Shown: piece after piece, positions 19,552-28,296 of the stretch
Numbering within the stretch: the first letter of the stretch is position 1
How the letters are laid out: every line of letters starts with the position of its first letter
DNA from: Halosimplex amylolyticum
Lineage (GTDB): Archaea; Halobacteriota; Halobacteria; Halobacteriales; Haloarculaceae
NCBI RefSeq assembly: GCF_051414035.1
Contig: NZ_JBLKNW010000006.1
Span: 62,001 to 126,000 of the forward strand
DNA length: 64,000 nt
Direction: 5' to 3'
The notes under the pieces: model-generated
The model's database searches: none
What the model was told of the DNA's origin: nothing
Seen by the model: only the letters and a program-made list of their open reading frames with translations
Program-made: the position numbers and the translations under genes

Positions 19552-20073
19552 ATGAAGAGGAGAAATTTTCTCCACCTTGGGTGTATTGTTGCTTTGCCTT
19601 TCCTTTCTGGTTGCAATAATACAAGTGAAACCCCGGCTGATGATTCTGGAACAAGCCCTACTGTTTCGGAAAAAGAAAAGTGTTCAAAGACATCCACAAA
19701 AGAAGATCCTCGGGAGCCATACGACGAATTATCTATTTTTCAGGTCCCGAACTACGTTAGTGAATATGAAACTGTAGCGATCATCGGATATAACGAATTA
19801 GATTCGGGCGCTCAACGCGCCATCGATCAAGCACTATCTACAAACAAGACGTATGTAGATTGTATTAACGATGGAACGGAGGTGAAAAAATTGTTCAATA
19901 ACATTGAACAGGTATGGGGGCCGTCAGCTGACGATTTATATGATTCGACCTACATCTCATACGATGATAATCACTACGCAATTCGGATAGTACAAGAGGG
20001 GGACAATGTGAAAGTCGATTCGATTCCGTGTACCGAAGAATCCTGTCCGGCCACGCCGACACCGCCGTCGTGA
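19552..20073 (+). CDS. AT-rich orphan lipoprotein
   Basis: This 173-aa protein begins MKRRNFLHLGCIVALPFLSGC, a Tat-like/lipoprotein signal with a lipobox (LSGC). A short Thr/Ser linker and a ~110-residue acidic domain follow. Four later cysteines occur as singles and near the end (IPCTEESC). Base composition is far lower in GC than the flanking genes, codons are AT-ending, and the gene starts after an AT-rich leader, all pointing to recent acquisition. No family is recognised; the domain (ETVAIIGYNELDSGAQRAID) could be a secreted binding domain. Confidence 0.65.
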   Translation: MKRRNFLHLGCIVALPFLSGCNNTSETPADDSGTSPTVSEKEKCSKTSTKEDPREPYDELSIFQVPNYVSEYETVAIIGYNELDSGAQRAIDQALSTNKTYVDCINDGTEVKKLFNNIEQVWGPSADDLYDSTYISYDDNHYAIRIVQEGDNVKVDSIPCTEESCPATPTPPS

Positions 20074-20202
20074 CCGACATTGCTCTGAGTAGAGAAACTC
20101 ACTTCGCGTTCTGAACCGCTTCTCCAGGCCTCCGAGTCAGTCGGAATCCCCATAGCGCTGATAGTTAAGTCCTAATTTACATATCCTCGCCTTGGGCTCA
20201 AA

Positions 20203-20325
20203 TTGCGTAAGAACCTATTCGTCGTCGACAACACCGGGCAGGCGGACCTGGCGGCGATCATCGCACACGCCTTCGAGACGAAGGCGGTCACGGATGGGTA
20301 CTACAGCTGGACACTGCTGGAATAG
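20203..20325 (+). pseudogene. gene-tail fragment, ~40 codons
   Basis: A GC-rich open stretch reads KNLFVVDNTGQADLAAIIAH and ends YYSWTLLE-stop, with typical haloarchaeal codon bias but no start codon or body. It looks like the last ~40 residues of a protein truncated on its 5' side, next to the AT-rich orphan gene. The parent family is not recognised. The rest of the 20074-20433 interval is AT-rich spacer in which I see nothing else. Confidence 0.4.
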
Positions 20326-20433
20326 GGTGTGCCGACGGCCGTCGTTCGATATAGCGGTATAGAATTCATCGCCGCTTTGGTGGCAGCTCGTCGTGAGCGG
20401 TTTCGAGCCGTCGAACGCGGCCGAACCGGCGTC

Positions 20434-20754
20434 TCAGTCGGTGCGTCGGTGGTCGTTCTCCGGTTGGTGCTCGGTCTCGTCGCCGGCGTACAGCGAGTAG
20501 GTCAACACGGCGAACCCGCCGGCGGTGAACGCGCTCTGGACGGTCGCGGCCACGGGGAGGTGAACCCGGACGACTCGGTGGAGCGTGCCGCCGAGGATGG
20601 CGCCGACGGTCACGAGGCCGATGCCGAGCGCGAGCGCGCGGAGGGCCGGGTCACTCGTCCGACGGTACGCCCGCCAGGCCAGGCCGGTCAGGATCGTCCC
20701 GAACAGCAGTGTGGTCGCCTTGGTCAGAGCGAGGGCGAAGGTAATGTCGAACAC
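20434..20754 (-). CDS. small three-TM membrane protein
   Basis: This 106-aa protein has helices at ~5-25, 38-60 and 68-90 and a charged C-terminus (EHQPENDHRRTD). It resembles its neighbour at 20851: both start with a hydrophobic helix ending in a short basic YRR/YSR loop and end in a VxTYSLY/VIVYSLY helix, so they look like paralogues. Such proteins accompany winged-helix regulators in haloarchaea. Function is unknown. Confidence 0.65.
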   Translation of the reverse strand: MFDITFALALTKATTLLFGTILTGLAWRAYRRTSDPALRALALGIGLVTVGAILGGTLHRVVRVHLPVAATVQSAFTAGGFAVLTYSLYAGDETEHQPENDHRRTD

Positions 20755-20850
20755 GGGTGGTCACTCTGTTCGAGTCCTACCGGCGTCGACAGGTTATACC
20801 CGGACACCCGTTCTCAGGGCGTGGGAACGAGACCGAACAGACGGCGAGAA

Positions 20851-21186
20851 TTACTCGGAGTACAGCGAGTACACGATGACGGCGAACCCGATGGCAGTCA
20901 GTGCGCTCTCGAGGACCAGCGCGATGTCGGCGACGGCCCTGTCGCTCAGCGCCGCCGTGGTGATCGGGATCGACTCCGCCGAAAGCAGCGAGAACCGCAG
21001 CAACTGGTCCACGAGTCCCGCGAATAACGTCCCCAACGTGACGATCCCGAACCCGACGGCGAGGTACCACAGCGGTCGCGCGCCGCTCCTGGAGTAGGCC
21101 TTGTAGGAGAAGTACGTGATGAGCCCTCCAAGCAGGAGGGTTATCGTCTTCAGTGCGACGAGTATCGTTGTTGCGTGCGGGCTCAT
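20851..21186 (-). CDS. small membrane protein, paralogue of the previous gene
   Basis: This 111-aa protein has three or four hydrophobic segments. ATG 21186 overlaps the upstream regulator's stop codon by 4 bp, which decides the start. Shared features with the 20434 protein include the central FGIVTLGTLFAGLVDQLLR helix against GLVTVGAILGGTLHRVVR. The regulator-plus-membrane-protein pair probably forms one unit; what it senses is unknown. Confidence 0.7.
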   Translation of the reverse strand: MSPHATTILVALKTITLLLGGLITYFSYKAYSRSGARPLWYLAVGFGIVTLGTLFAGLVDQLLRFSLLSAESIPITTAALSDRAVADIALVLESALTAIGFAVIVYSLYSE

Positions 21187-21560
21187 GTTTCTTTGCGCAC
21201 CTCCGACCACAGCGATTCGAGGCGCTGGTCCGGGGTCCGAGGCTGTCGGGCGATCTCTGTCTCGAAATCGCGTTCCTCGGTCAAAGAGATGACGACTTCC
21301 TCGAAGTCGACCTCGTAGATGCTGGCGTGTTGTCCGTCGGGGCGGATCTCGGTCCCCTCGAACAACAACTGGGCTTCCTCGAGGCGGTCGATCTTCCGGT
21401 AGGTCGTCGACAGCGGGATGTCGCTTGCCTCGGAGATCTCGCTGGCCGTCATGGGTTCGTTCAGCGCCGTGACGATCGCCCGACAGTCCGGGTCGTCCAG
21501 CGCGTCCAGGACGTCCTGAAGGTCCGGCGCCTCGTCGTCCGCGAACGGGTCACGGACCAT
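21183..21560 (-). CDS. winged helix-turn-helix transcriptional regulator
   Basis: This 125-aa ArsR/MarR-like winged helix has ALDDPDCRAIVTALNEPMTA, then the recognition helix in SEASDIPLSTTYRKIDRLEE, and a wing with beta strands. There is no cysteine metal site. It overlaps the membrane-protein gene by 4 bp, suggesting a membrane-coupled one- or two-part regulator. Confidence 0.82.
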   Translation of the reverse strand: MVRDPFADDEAPDLQDVLDALDDPDCRAIVTALNEPMTASEISEASDIPLSTTYRKIDRLEEAQLLFEGTEIRPDGQHASIYEVDFEEVVISLTEERDFETEIARQPRTPDQRLESLWSEVRKET

Positions 21561-21704
21561 TCCTACCCCTCACTTACCCGACGACCGTTATAATCGCACC
21601 GACACGCGACGGCCACGCACCGGCGCGAGACGGCGAGAACGTCCGCGCCAGACGCCTCACCCATCTAACACGTTTCGGACATGTTCGGCCCGGTTCCCTG
21701 TCCG

Positions 21705-22835
21705 TCAGGGCCGACCGTCCGCCCGGACCGGGTCTTCGGCGTCGTCCCAGGGGAGCGGTCCGTCGTACTCCGGCGGGACGTAGCCACAGAGCGGGTCGCT
21801 CGCCAGGGGGTCGCCGGTGTGGGCGTACGCCCTGGAGCGGCTCCCGCCGCAGACCTGCCGGAACGGGCAGGCACCGCACTTCCCGCCGAGGGCGTCGCGG
21901 TCCCGGAGTGATTCGAACAGGTCCGACTCGCGGTACACCTCGACGACGTCGTCCGCGGGCACCGTCCCCGCCGACTCCGGCAGGAACCCCGAGGGGTACA
22001 CTTCGCCCGTGTGACTCACGAACGCGAAGCCGTCGCCGGCGATGACGCTCGCGCGGCGGTTCTCGGCGTCACTCGGACCGCCCTCCCCGTCCGCTCGCGT
22101 CTCCGCGGCGGCCTGTCTGCGGACGCGGCGGTAGTGGGGCGCTTCGGTCGTCTTCAGGCCGAACGGGGCCTCGTCGGCCACGTCGGCCAGCCACTCCATG
22201 ACGCGCTCGGCGCGGTCGGGCGGAATCGGGTCGAGCAGGCGGCCGCGGCCGATGGGGACGAGGAAGAAGACGCTCCACAGCACCGCCCCGAGGTCCGCCA
22301 CGCGGTCGCGGATCGCGGGCAGCTCGTCGACCGTGCTGGCACAGACGGTCGTGTTTATCTGGAGCGGAACGCCGGCCTCGCGAGCCTGCTCCGCCGCCCG
22401 CATCGTCGACTCGAAACTCCCCGATTCGCCGCGGAAGGCGTCGTGACTGGCGGCGTCCGCGCCGTCGAGACTGAGCGCCATCCGCCTGAGCCCGGCGTCG
22501 GCCAGCGACTGGATAGCCTCGGCGTCCAGTTCGTCGGTTCCGCTGGGCGTCAGCGACATCGTGAGTCCGCGGTCGGTGCCGTAGTCGACGAGTTCGACGA
22601 GATCCGGGCGTTTCATCGGGTCACCGCCCGAGAGGACGACGAGCTGGCCGTCGCCGAACGCCGCGGTCTGGTCGAGCAGTCGCTTGCCCTCCGCCGTCGA
22701 GAGTTCGTCGGGGTGGCGGGCGGGCTGTGCGTCCGCTCGACAGTGGTCACAGGACAGCTCGCAGGCCTGTGTCACCTCCCAGATCAGGACGAGCGGGCGC
22801 TCGGCGGTGTCGACGGGGGGTCGCATCAGCGCCAC
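21705..22835 (-). CDS. radical SAM/SPASM protein
   Basis: This 376-aa protein has an N-terminal radical-SAM barrel with the CX3CX2C cluster motif in TQACELSCDHC (res ~25-33) and the SAM-binding GGDP segment. The C-terminal SPASM-like part carries several cysteines (GGKCGACPFRQVCGG and DPLCGY) for auxiliary 4Fe-4S clusters. Relatives include the haem-pathway AhbC/AhbD/NirJ enzymes and peptide-modifying rSAM enzymes. It is divergent from a small protein and a second rSAM gene 160 bp away, so the three probably form one system. Start at 22835 or three codons later. Confidence 0.85.
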   Translation of the reverse strand: MALMRPPVDTAERPLVLIWEVTQACELSCDHCRADAQPARHPDELSTAEGKRLLDQTAAFGDGQLVVLSGGDPMKRPDLVELVDYGTDRGLTMSLTPSGTDELDAEAIQSLADAGLRRMALSLDGADAASHDAFRGESGSFESTMRAAEQAREAGVPLQINTTVCASTVDELPAIRDRVADLGAVLWSVFFLVPIGRGRLLDPIPPDRAERVMEWLADVADEAPFGLKTTEAPHYRRVRRQAAAETRADGEGGPSDAENRRASVIAGDGFAFVSHTGEVYPSGFLPESAGTVPADDVVEVYRESDLFESLRDRDALGGKCGACPFRQVCGGSRSRAYAHTGDPLASDPLCGYVPPEYDGPLPWDDAEDPVRADGRP

Positions 22836-22997
22836 CTCCGCGGACCGCGGTCGAGCGCGGCCGCTCGCTCCCCGTCCGGCAGTCCGTGGCCGTCGACCCT
22901 TCGTCCCGCGCGAATTCCGGTCATCGTGGTCGAATTCGGTTCGGACGACCTAAGCGGCCGGCCGCGTTCCCAGCGAGTGAAAATACGGGTCGGGGGT

Positions 22998-23378
22998 ATG
23001 AACGGGGAGTCCGTCTCCCCGGACATGTCCGACCCCGATGCCGATCCGACCCCCGCGCCCGATACCGGCGCGTCAGCCCTCGACGGGTCCGTCGACGGGC
23101 CGCGGGGTGACGTGACCCGCGAGTGGGAGCTGTTCGTCCGCGAGAGCACGGGTGACCCGCTCCGGCACGCGGGGAGCGTCAGCGCCCCGTCGACCGAGAT
23201 CGCTCGCGAACAGGCCGCACAGCTGTTCGGCTGGACCGCCGAGACGCTCTGGCTCTGCCCCGCCGACGAGACGCGCCGGTTCACCGCCGACGGCGTCGCA
23301 CTGAGCGACCGGGCCGGCGACGCCGGAACCGACGATCACGAGCGCCGCGACGCCGACGCAGGGGGTGAGCGGGCGTGA
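22998..23378 (+). CDS. small radical-SAM-partnered protein (Htur_1727-like candidate RiPP)
   Basis: This 126-aa acidic protein (or 117 aa from ATG 23025) has a disordered N-terminus and a conserved-looking core REWELFVRESTGDPLRHAGS, then EIAREQAAQLFGWTAETLWL. From memory this matches the haloarchaeal rSAM-partnered family named after Htur_1727, proposed as a peptide substrate of the adjacent rSAM enzyme. Its stop overlaps the GTG of the second rSAM gene by 4 bp. Whether it is a modified peptide or a partner subunit is unproven. Confidence 0.65.
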   Translation: MNGESVSPDMSDPDADPTPAPDTGASALDGSVDGPRGDVTREWELFVRESTGDPLRHAGSVSAPSTEIAREQAAQLFGWTAETLWLCPADETRRFTADGVALSDRAGDAGTDDHERRDADAGGERA

Positions 23379-24589
23379 TATCGGTCAGCAAGCTCCTCTG
23401 TGACCTCGACGCCGAGGGCGACGGACTCAGGTACGACGCGGCCGACGAGTCCTCGAAGGACCAGATCCGCGAGCGCAAACAGCGCCGGCCGGTCGTCGTC
23501 TGGAACTGCACGAAACAGTGCAACCTCTACTGCGACCACTGCTACGCGGCCGCCGAGACCGAGCCCGCGCCCGGCGAGATGACCACCGCGGAGGGCAAGC
23601 AGTTCCTCGACGAACTCGCCGACTTCGGCGCGCCCGTGGTCCTGTTCTCCGGGGGCGAACCCCTGGCTCGCGACGACCTGACCGAACTCGTCGCCCACGC
23701 CGCCGACGCCGGACTCAGGCCCGTGCTCTCGACGAACGGGACGCTCCTGACCGAGGAGCGGGCGGCGAACCTGCGCGACGCGGGCCTCATGTACGCCGGC
23801 GTCTCCGTCGACGGGATGCCCGAGCGCAACGACGCGTTCCGCGGCCAGGACGGGGCGTTCGAACGCGCGCTGGAGGGTATCCAGGCGTCCCAGGCCGCGG
23901 GCCTCAAGACCGGCCTCCGCTACACGATCACCCGACACAACGCCGACGACCTGGAGGACGTGGTGGCCCTGCTCGCCGACCGCGGCGTCGACCGCTTCTG
24001 TTTCTACCACCTCGACTACGGCGGCCGCGGCGCGGACATCCAGGACGTGGACCTGACGCCGGAAGAACGGCGCGAAGCGGTGCGTCGGGTCTGCGATCTG
24101 ACCCGCGAGTACCACGACCGGGGCCACGAAATCGAGACGCTGCTGGTGGGCAACTACGCGGACGCGGCCTACCTCGTCGAGTACGCCCGGCGGGAACTGG
24201 GGACCGAACAGGCCGAGAGAGTGTATCAGTACCTGCGGCGAAACGGCGGCGACCCCACGGGCGAACGCATCGCCGACGTCGACTACCAGGGCAACGTCCA
24301 CCTCACGCAGTTCTGGCAGGGCTACTCCCTGGGGAACGTCCGCGACAGACCGTTCGGCGACATCTGGACCGACGAGTCCAACCCGCTCCTCCGGGCGCTC
24401 CGCGAGCGCGAGGAGCACCTGACCGGCAAGTGCGCCGGGTGCCAGTACCAGGACGTCTGCCGCGGTGCCTCCCGGTTGCGAGCGCTCGCGGCCGGTGACG
24501 ACCCGTTCGGACCGGACCCGCAGTGCTACCTGACGCCCGACGAGCGCGGTCTCGGCGGCGACGCGCGCTCTCCGACCTCGGCCGACTGA
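23375..24589 (+). CDS. radical SAM/SPASM protein (AhbD/NirJ-like or RiPP-modifying)
   Basis: This 404-aa protein has rSAM motif CTKQCNLYCDHCY (res ~48-57), SGGEPL, VSVDGMPERND and a C-terminal SPASM-like cluster region (GKCAGCQYQDVCRG and PQCY). It starts at GTG inside the small partner gene (GTGA overlap), so they are translationally coupled. AhbD-type proteins decarboxylate Fe-coproporphyrin III to haem; the coupling to a small protein argues instead for peptide modification. The sequence alone does not settle this. Confidence 0.88.
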   Translation: MISVSKLLCDLDAEGDGLRYDAADESSKDQIRERKQRRPVVVWNCTKQCNLYCDHCYAAAETEPAPGEMTTAEGKQFLDELADFGAPVVLFSGGEPLARDDLTELVAHAADAGLRPVLSTNGTLLTEERAANLRDAGLMYAGVSVDGMPERNDAFRGQDGAFERALEGIQASQAAGLKTGLRYTITRHNADDLEDVVALLADRGVDRFCFYHLDYGGRGADIQDVDLTPEERREAVRRVCDLTREYHDRGHEIETLLVGNYADAAYLVEYARRELGTEQAERVYQYLRRNGGDPTGERIADVDYQGNVHLTQFWQGYSLGNVRDRPFGDIWTDESNPLLRALREREEHLTGKCAGCQYQDVCRGASRLRALAAGDDPFGPDPQCYLTPDERGLGGDARSPTSAD

Positions 24590-24659
24590 ACGCTCTTCGC
24601 TCTCCGATAAATCTCTATCCGCGATACGGAACCGGGCCGGATCGCGCTATCACCTGTTC

Positions 24660-26138
24660 TCACTCTCTCAGTCCGCGACGCCAGGCGGCGATCCCTACCG
24701 CTCCGAGCGCCGCGAGGAGCCCGAACCCGCTCCCGTCACCGGTCGTCGTTCCAGAAGCGGCCGCTACGGTCGTGCTCGCGGTACCGTCCGTCGGTGGCGC
24801 CCCCGTCCCCGATGCTGTCGTGACCGTCGACGCGGGGGTCGGACTCGGCGATCCCTGCGGCGTCGGGTCCGCTGGTGTGGGTGTGGCCGTCAGGGGCGGC
24901 GGCGACTGTTGCTCGCCCGGGCGGTTCGGAAACGTGACCAGCGCGCCTTTCCCGGCGTTGTAGCGGCCGCGAGCGTGGCTGCTCGCGACGAAGAACGCGT
25001 CTGTCGCGCGCTGGGCGGTCCAGAACGTCCACCGCGACGGGGCGCGCCACCAGGCGAGCAGTTCGGGGTTCGCCGGGTCCGAGACGTCGTGGACCTTCAC
25101 GCCCCCGTCGTACCACGAGGTGAACAGGCGGTCGCCGGCGACGTCGAAGTTGTGCGGCGTCGTGTTGAGCGCCGACTTCTCGGGGTCGCGCGACTCCGGC
25201 GCTTCGATAGTCGCGAGGTGCGCCGGCGACGATTCGTCGCGCAGATCCCACAGTTCGACCTCGCCGAGCGGGTCGACGCCCGCTTCCTCGGTGAGGTCCG
25301 TCTGCCACGCCTCCTTGTTCAACACGAGGAGCGACGCGTCCTCGTTCACCATCGCGGTGTGGTGGTTACCGGGCATCCCGAGCGAGTGAGCCACGACCTC
25401 GTCGTCGGGAATCGAGGCCAGGGTCTCGGCCGAGCGGCCCCCGATTCGGGTGACGGCAGTCGGAGCGGTGGGGTCGGAGACGTCGAGGACGAACGTCCCC
25501 GCGTCCCACTCGACGACGTACGCGCGGTCGCCCCGGACGAACATGTCGTGGGCGAAACAGAGCAGCGGGTGGACGTCGGCCCACGCCGGGTCCGCGTCGC
25601 GCGGTCGCCACGAGCCCACTTCCGCAGGCGTCCCGGTCACGTCGACCACGACGACGCGACCGGTGTCTGCGAGATACGCGTGATCCCCGGCGAGGAAGGC
25701 GTTGTGGATGGCGAAGTCCGTCTCGTAGAACGCGACGCGTTCCGGGTCCGTCGGGTTCGCGAGGTCGTACAGGAGGAATCCTTCGAGGGCCGGTTCGTCG
25801 TGGTGGTTGGCCGGCCCCGCGACGAGCAGCCGGTCGCCGGCGACGGAGACGTCCAGGATCTCCCGGAGCGGCCCGCCCTCGCGGTCGGCGAGTAACGCCG
25901 TCCGCCTGTCGACGACCGCCGGTGACGCGGGGTCCGAGACGTCGACGACGGCGAATCCGTCCTGGGTTGCGACGTAGGCGGTCCGGGCGTCCGGTCCGAC
26001 GACGGCTTCCGTGGCGCCCGAGACGGACACCGAGCCGAGCGGTTCGTAGTCCGCGCGTGCCGCGGCCACGCCGGGCGCGATGCCGGAAGCGGCGGGGACT
26101 GACATGGCGACGGTCTGCAGGTACTGGCGCCGGTTCAT
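24660..26138 (-). CDS. secreted LVIVD-repeat beta-propeller with C-terminal sorting signal
   Basis: This 492-aa protein has a Tat-type signal (NRRQYLQTV), then repeated AYVATQDGFAVVDVSDPASP-like blades (VVVVDVT, TFVLDVSDPTAPT, KVHDVSDPANPE) of an LVIVD propeller. A Thr/Pro-rich stalk and a final GSGFGLLAALGAVGIAAWRR segment followed by basic residues match an archaeosortase (PGF-CTERM-like) tripartite signal. It is probably anchored on the S-layer side of the membrane. Ligand or partner is unknown. Confidence 0.82.
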   Translation of the reverse strand: MNRRQYLQTVAMSVPAASGIAPGVAAARADYEPLGSVSVSGATEAVVGPDARTAYVATQDGFAVVDVSDPASPAVVDRRTALLADREGGPLREILDVSVAGDRLLVAGPANHHDEPALEGFLLYDLANPTDPERVAFYETDFAIHNAFLAGDHAYLADTGRVVVVDVTGTPAEVGSWRPRDADPAWADVHPLLCFAHDMFVRGDRAYVVEWDAGTFVLDVSDPTAPTAVTRIGGRSAETLASIPDDEVVAHSLGMPGNHHTAMVNEDASLLVLNKEAWQTDLTEEAGVDPLGEVELWDLRDESSPAHLATIEAPESRDPEKSALNTTPHNFDVAGDRLFTSWYDGGVKVHDVSDPANPELLAWWRAPSRWTFWTAQRATDAFFVASSHARGRYNAGKGALVTFPNRPGEQQSPPPLTATPTPADPTPQGSPSPTPASTVTTASGTGAPPTDGTASTTVAAASGTTTGDGSGFGLLAALGAVGIAAWRRGLRE

Positions 26139-26385
26139 CGCTCCGACCGTCGGCCGATACGGAAAAAGCCGTGGCGGAAACTCAAACGCTCACAGAAGTA
26201 TCTCGCCGTCGAGCGGGGAGAACGACGAGAGCGGATCGCTCGTTCGCGAGAGACCGTGGCGGGGGAGCGAACGGCGCGGCCGTGGTGCAGCGACGGTCGC
26301 CGCCGCGCAAGCCGAAACGGGGGTTCGAGCGGGCGGGACCGTACGGATCGAGGCGCTTTTGCCGACACCGGCGCTATCACAGTCC

Positions 26386-27072
26386 GTGCTATCGGTCGAA
26401 CTCCACGCGCACTCGGCCGCCTCGTACGACGGCCGCGACTCCGTGGATATGCTGCTCGAACGCGCGGCCGAAGCGGACCTCGACGCGCTGGCCGTCACCG
26501 ACCACGACGAGGTGTCCGCGAACCAGACGCTGCTCGACCGCGCGCCGGCGTACGGGCTCGTCGGCATCCCCGGCATCGAGGTGTCGAGCGCCGCGGGCCA
26601 CGTCCTCGGGCTGAACGTGACCGAAGCGGTCGACCCCGGGCTGTCCTTCGCGGAGACCATCGAGCGGATCCGCGACCAGGGCGGGATCGCCGTCGTCCCC
26701 CACCCCTTCCAGGAGATGCGCAGCGGCGTCCTCGCGAACATCTCGAAGGCCGAACTCCGCGAGGCAGACGCCATCGAGGTGTACAACTCGCGGCTGGTGA
26801 CAGGCTACTCCAACCGGCAGGCCAGGCGGTTCGCCGACCGCTACGACCTGCCGATCACCGCCGGCAGCGACGCGCACGTCAGCGACATGGTCGGCCGTGC
26901 GGTGACGCTCGTCGACACCGACGAACGGACCGCCGACGGCATCTGCCGGGCCGTCAGCGACGGACGAACGACGCTCCAGACGCGGCGGACCCCCTGGCTG
27001 GTCAGTTTCCGACAGGCCGTCGGCAACACGCGCCGTCGCGTCCGCCTCGCGCTCGACGGACTCTTCCAATGA
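26386..27072 (+). CDS. PHP-domain metal-dependent phosphoesterase
   Basis: This 228-aa protein carries all PHP motifs: ELHAHSAASYDG, VTDHDE, GIEVSS, VVPHPF and AGSDAHV, which bind the metal cluster. GTG at 26386 is chosen because homologues begin just before HxH; the in-frame sequence upstream is unlike protein and covers the promoter. The ATGA overlap with the next gene makes a two-gene operon. Relatives hydrolyse nucleotides or sugar phosphates; the substrate is unknown. Confidence 0.85.
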   Translation: MLSVELHAHSAASYDGRDSVDMLLERAAEADLDALAVTDHDEVSANQTLLDRAPAYGLVGIPGIEVSSAAGHVLGLNVTEAVDPGLSFAETIERIRDQGGIAVVPHPFQEMRSGVLANISKAELREADAIEVYNSRLVTGYSNRQARRFADRYDLPITAGSDAHVSDMVGRAVTLVDTDERTADGICRAVSDGRTTLQTRRTPWLVSFRQAVGNTRRRVRLALDGLFQ

Positions 27073-28199
27073 CCGACGCGACCGGATCGGCGACCGATCG
27101 CTCGTTCGACGCGGCGAGCGACCGGATCCGCGGTGCACCTGCAGAGACGATCCGCGGGGCGACCGCCGACGGCGACCCGTTCCCCGGTACCGCCGGATTC
27201 GCGGGCGCCGTGGACGGCCGGGTGGTCCGTGACGTGCTCGGTCGCCAGCCGGTGTTCACCGAGGCCGCGGACCCGACCACGTGGAGCTTCGACCCGAGCG
27301 CCCTCGCGGACCCGGCGTCCGTCCCCGCCGGACACGCTCGCTCGCCCGCCGGTGACGAACGGGTCTGGTCGCTCCCCGACCAGGAACCGGCGCCCGACGA
27401 CAGCGCGGCCGTGCGAGGGGTCCGCGACGCGGTTCGTTCGGCGATCGACGAAACCGGGACGGAGGGACTGGCCGTCGCGTTCTCCGGCGGGGTCGACTCC
27501 GCCGCGCTGGCCGCTCGCCTCGGCGCACCGCTGTACGTCGCGGGCTTCCCGGGGAGTCACGACGTGGAGGCGGCCCGGACGGCCGCGTCGACGCTCGGGC
27601 GGGACCTCCGGGTGGTCGAACTCGCCCACGAGGACGTCGAGCGGGCGATTCCCCGCGTCGTCGCGGCGACCGGCCGCACCAACGCGATGGACGTGAGCAT
27701 CGCGCTGCCCCTCTATCTCGTCGCCGAGCGGGCCGCGGCGGACGGCTTCGACCGACTCGCGGTCGGCCAGGGCGCCGACGAGCTGTTCGGCGGCTACGCG
27801 AAGGTGGCCCGCGCGCCCGAGGACGAGCGCGTCGCGGCCGACACCGTCCGCGGCGCCCGCCGCGAGGTGGTCGAGACGCTGCCTGCCCAGCTCGAACGCG
27901 ACGGCCTGACGCTCCGCGGTGCGGGCGTCGAACCGGTCGCGCCCCTGCTCGACGACCGCGTCGTCGCGGCGGCGCTCGCGCTGTCGGGGCCGATGCTCGT
28001 GACAGACCGCGGCGAGCGCAAGTGGGCGCTCCGCCTCGCGGTCCGCGAATGGGTACCGGATCGGGTCGCCTTCCGGGAGAAGAAAGCCGTCCAGTACGGT
28101 AGCCTCGTCTCGCGCGAACTCGACCGGCTCGCCCGGCAGGCGGGGTACAAACGGCGGATGGACGACCACGTCGGTCGCTACGTCGAGTCACTGCTGTGA
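27069..28199 (+). CDS. asparagine-synthetase-like ATP-pyrophosphatase without a working amidotransferase domain
   Basis: This 376-aa protein has the ATP-PPi loop FSGGVDSA at ~138-145, DVSIALPLYLVAERA, GQGADELFGGY and KWALRLA, all of the AsnB synthetase domain. The N-terminal ~100 residues keep weak beta-strand remnants (FAGAVDGRVVRDVLGRQPVF) but lack the catalytic Cys2 of class II glutamine amidotransferases. It is likely ammonia-dependent, or acts on another substrate such as a tRNA or cofactor. It overlaps the PHP gene by 4 bp, hinting at a joint pathway. Confidence 0.82.
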   Translation: MTDATGSATDRSFDAASDRIRGAPAETIRGATADGDPFPGTAGFAGAVDGRVVRDVLGRQPVFTEAADPTTWSFDPSALADPASVPAGHARSPAGDERVWSLPDQEPAPDDSAAVRGVRDAVRSAIDETGTEGLAVAFSGGVDSAALAARLGAPLYVAGFPGSHDVEAARTAASTLGRDLRVVELAHEDVERAIPRVVAATGRTNAMDVSIALPLYLVAERAAADGFDRLAVGQGADELFGGYAKVARAPEDERVAADTVRGARREVVETLPAQLERDGLTLRGAGVEPVAPLLDDRVVAAALALSGPMLVTDRGERKWALRLAVREWVPDRVAFREKKAVQYGSLVSRELDRLARQAGYKRRMDDHVGRYVESLL

Positions 28200-28296
28200 G
28201 GGGGCCGTCCCGTCGGCGACTCGCCGTCCTGTAGTATCGTTCACAACAGGAGCTAAGACGATCGGTGTGTTACCGGCAGAGAGAGTGCCTCGGTAG

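Noticed and set aside
21705..24589. Firm naming of the two radical-SAM genes as ahbC and ahbD.
   Set aside because: The motifs fit several SPASM families and the small coupled partner argues for another role; a phylogeny is needed.
26080..26385. N-terminal extension of the PHP gene from an upstream ATG.
   Set aside because: About 100 extra residues have no protein character, and they cover the promoter of the divergent propeller gene.
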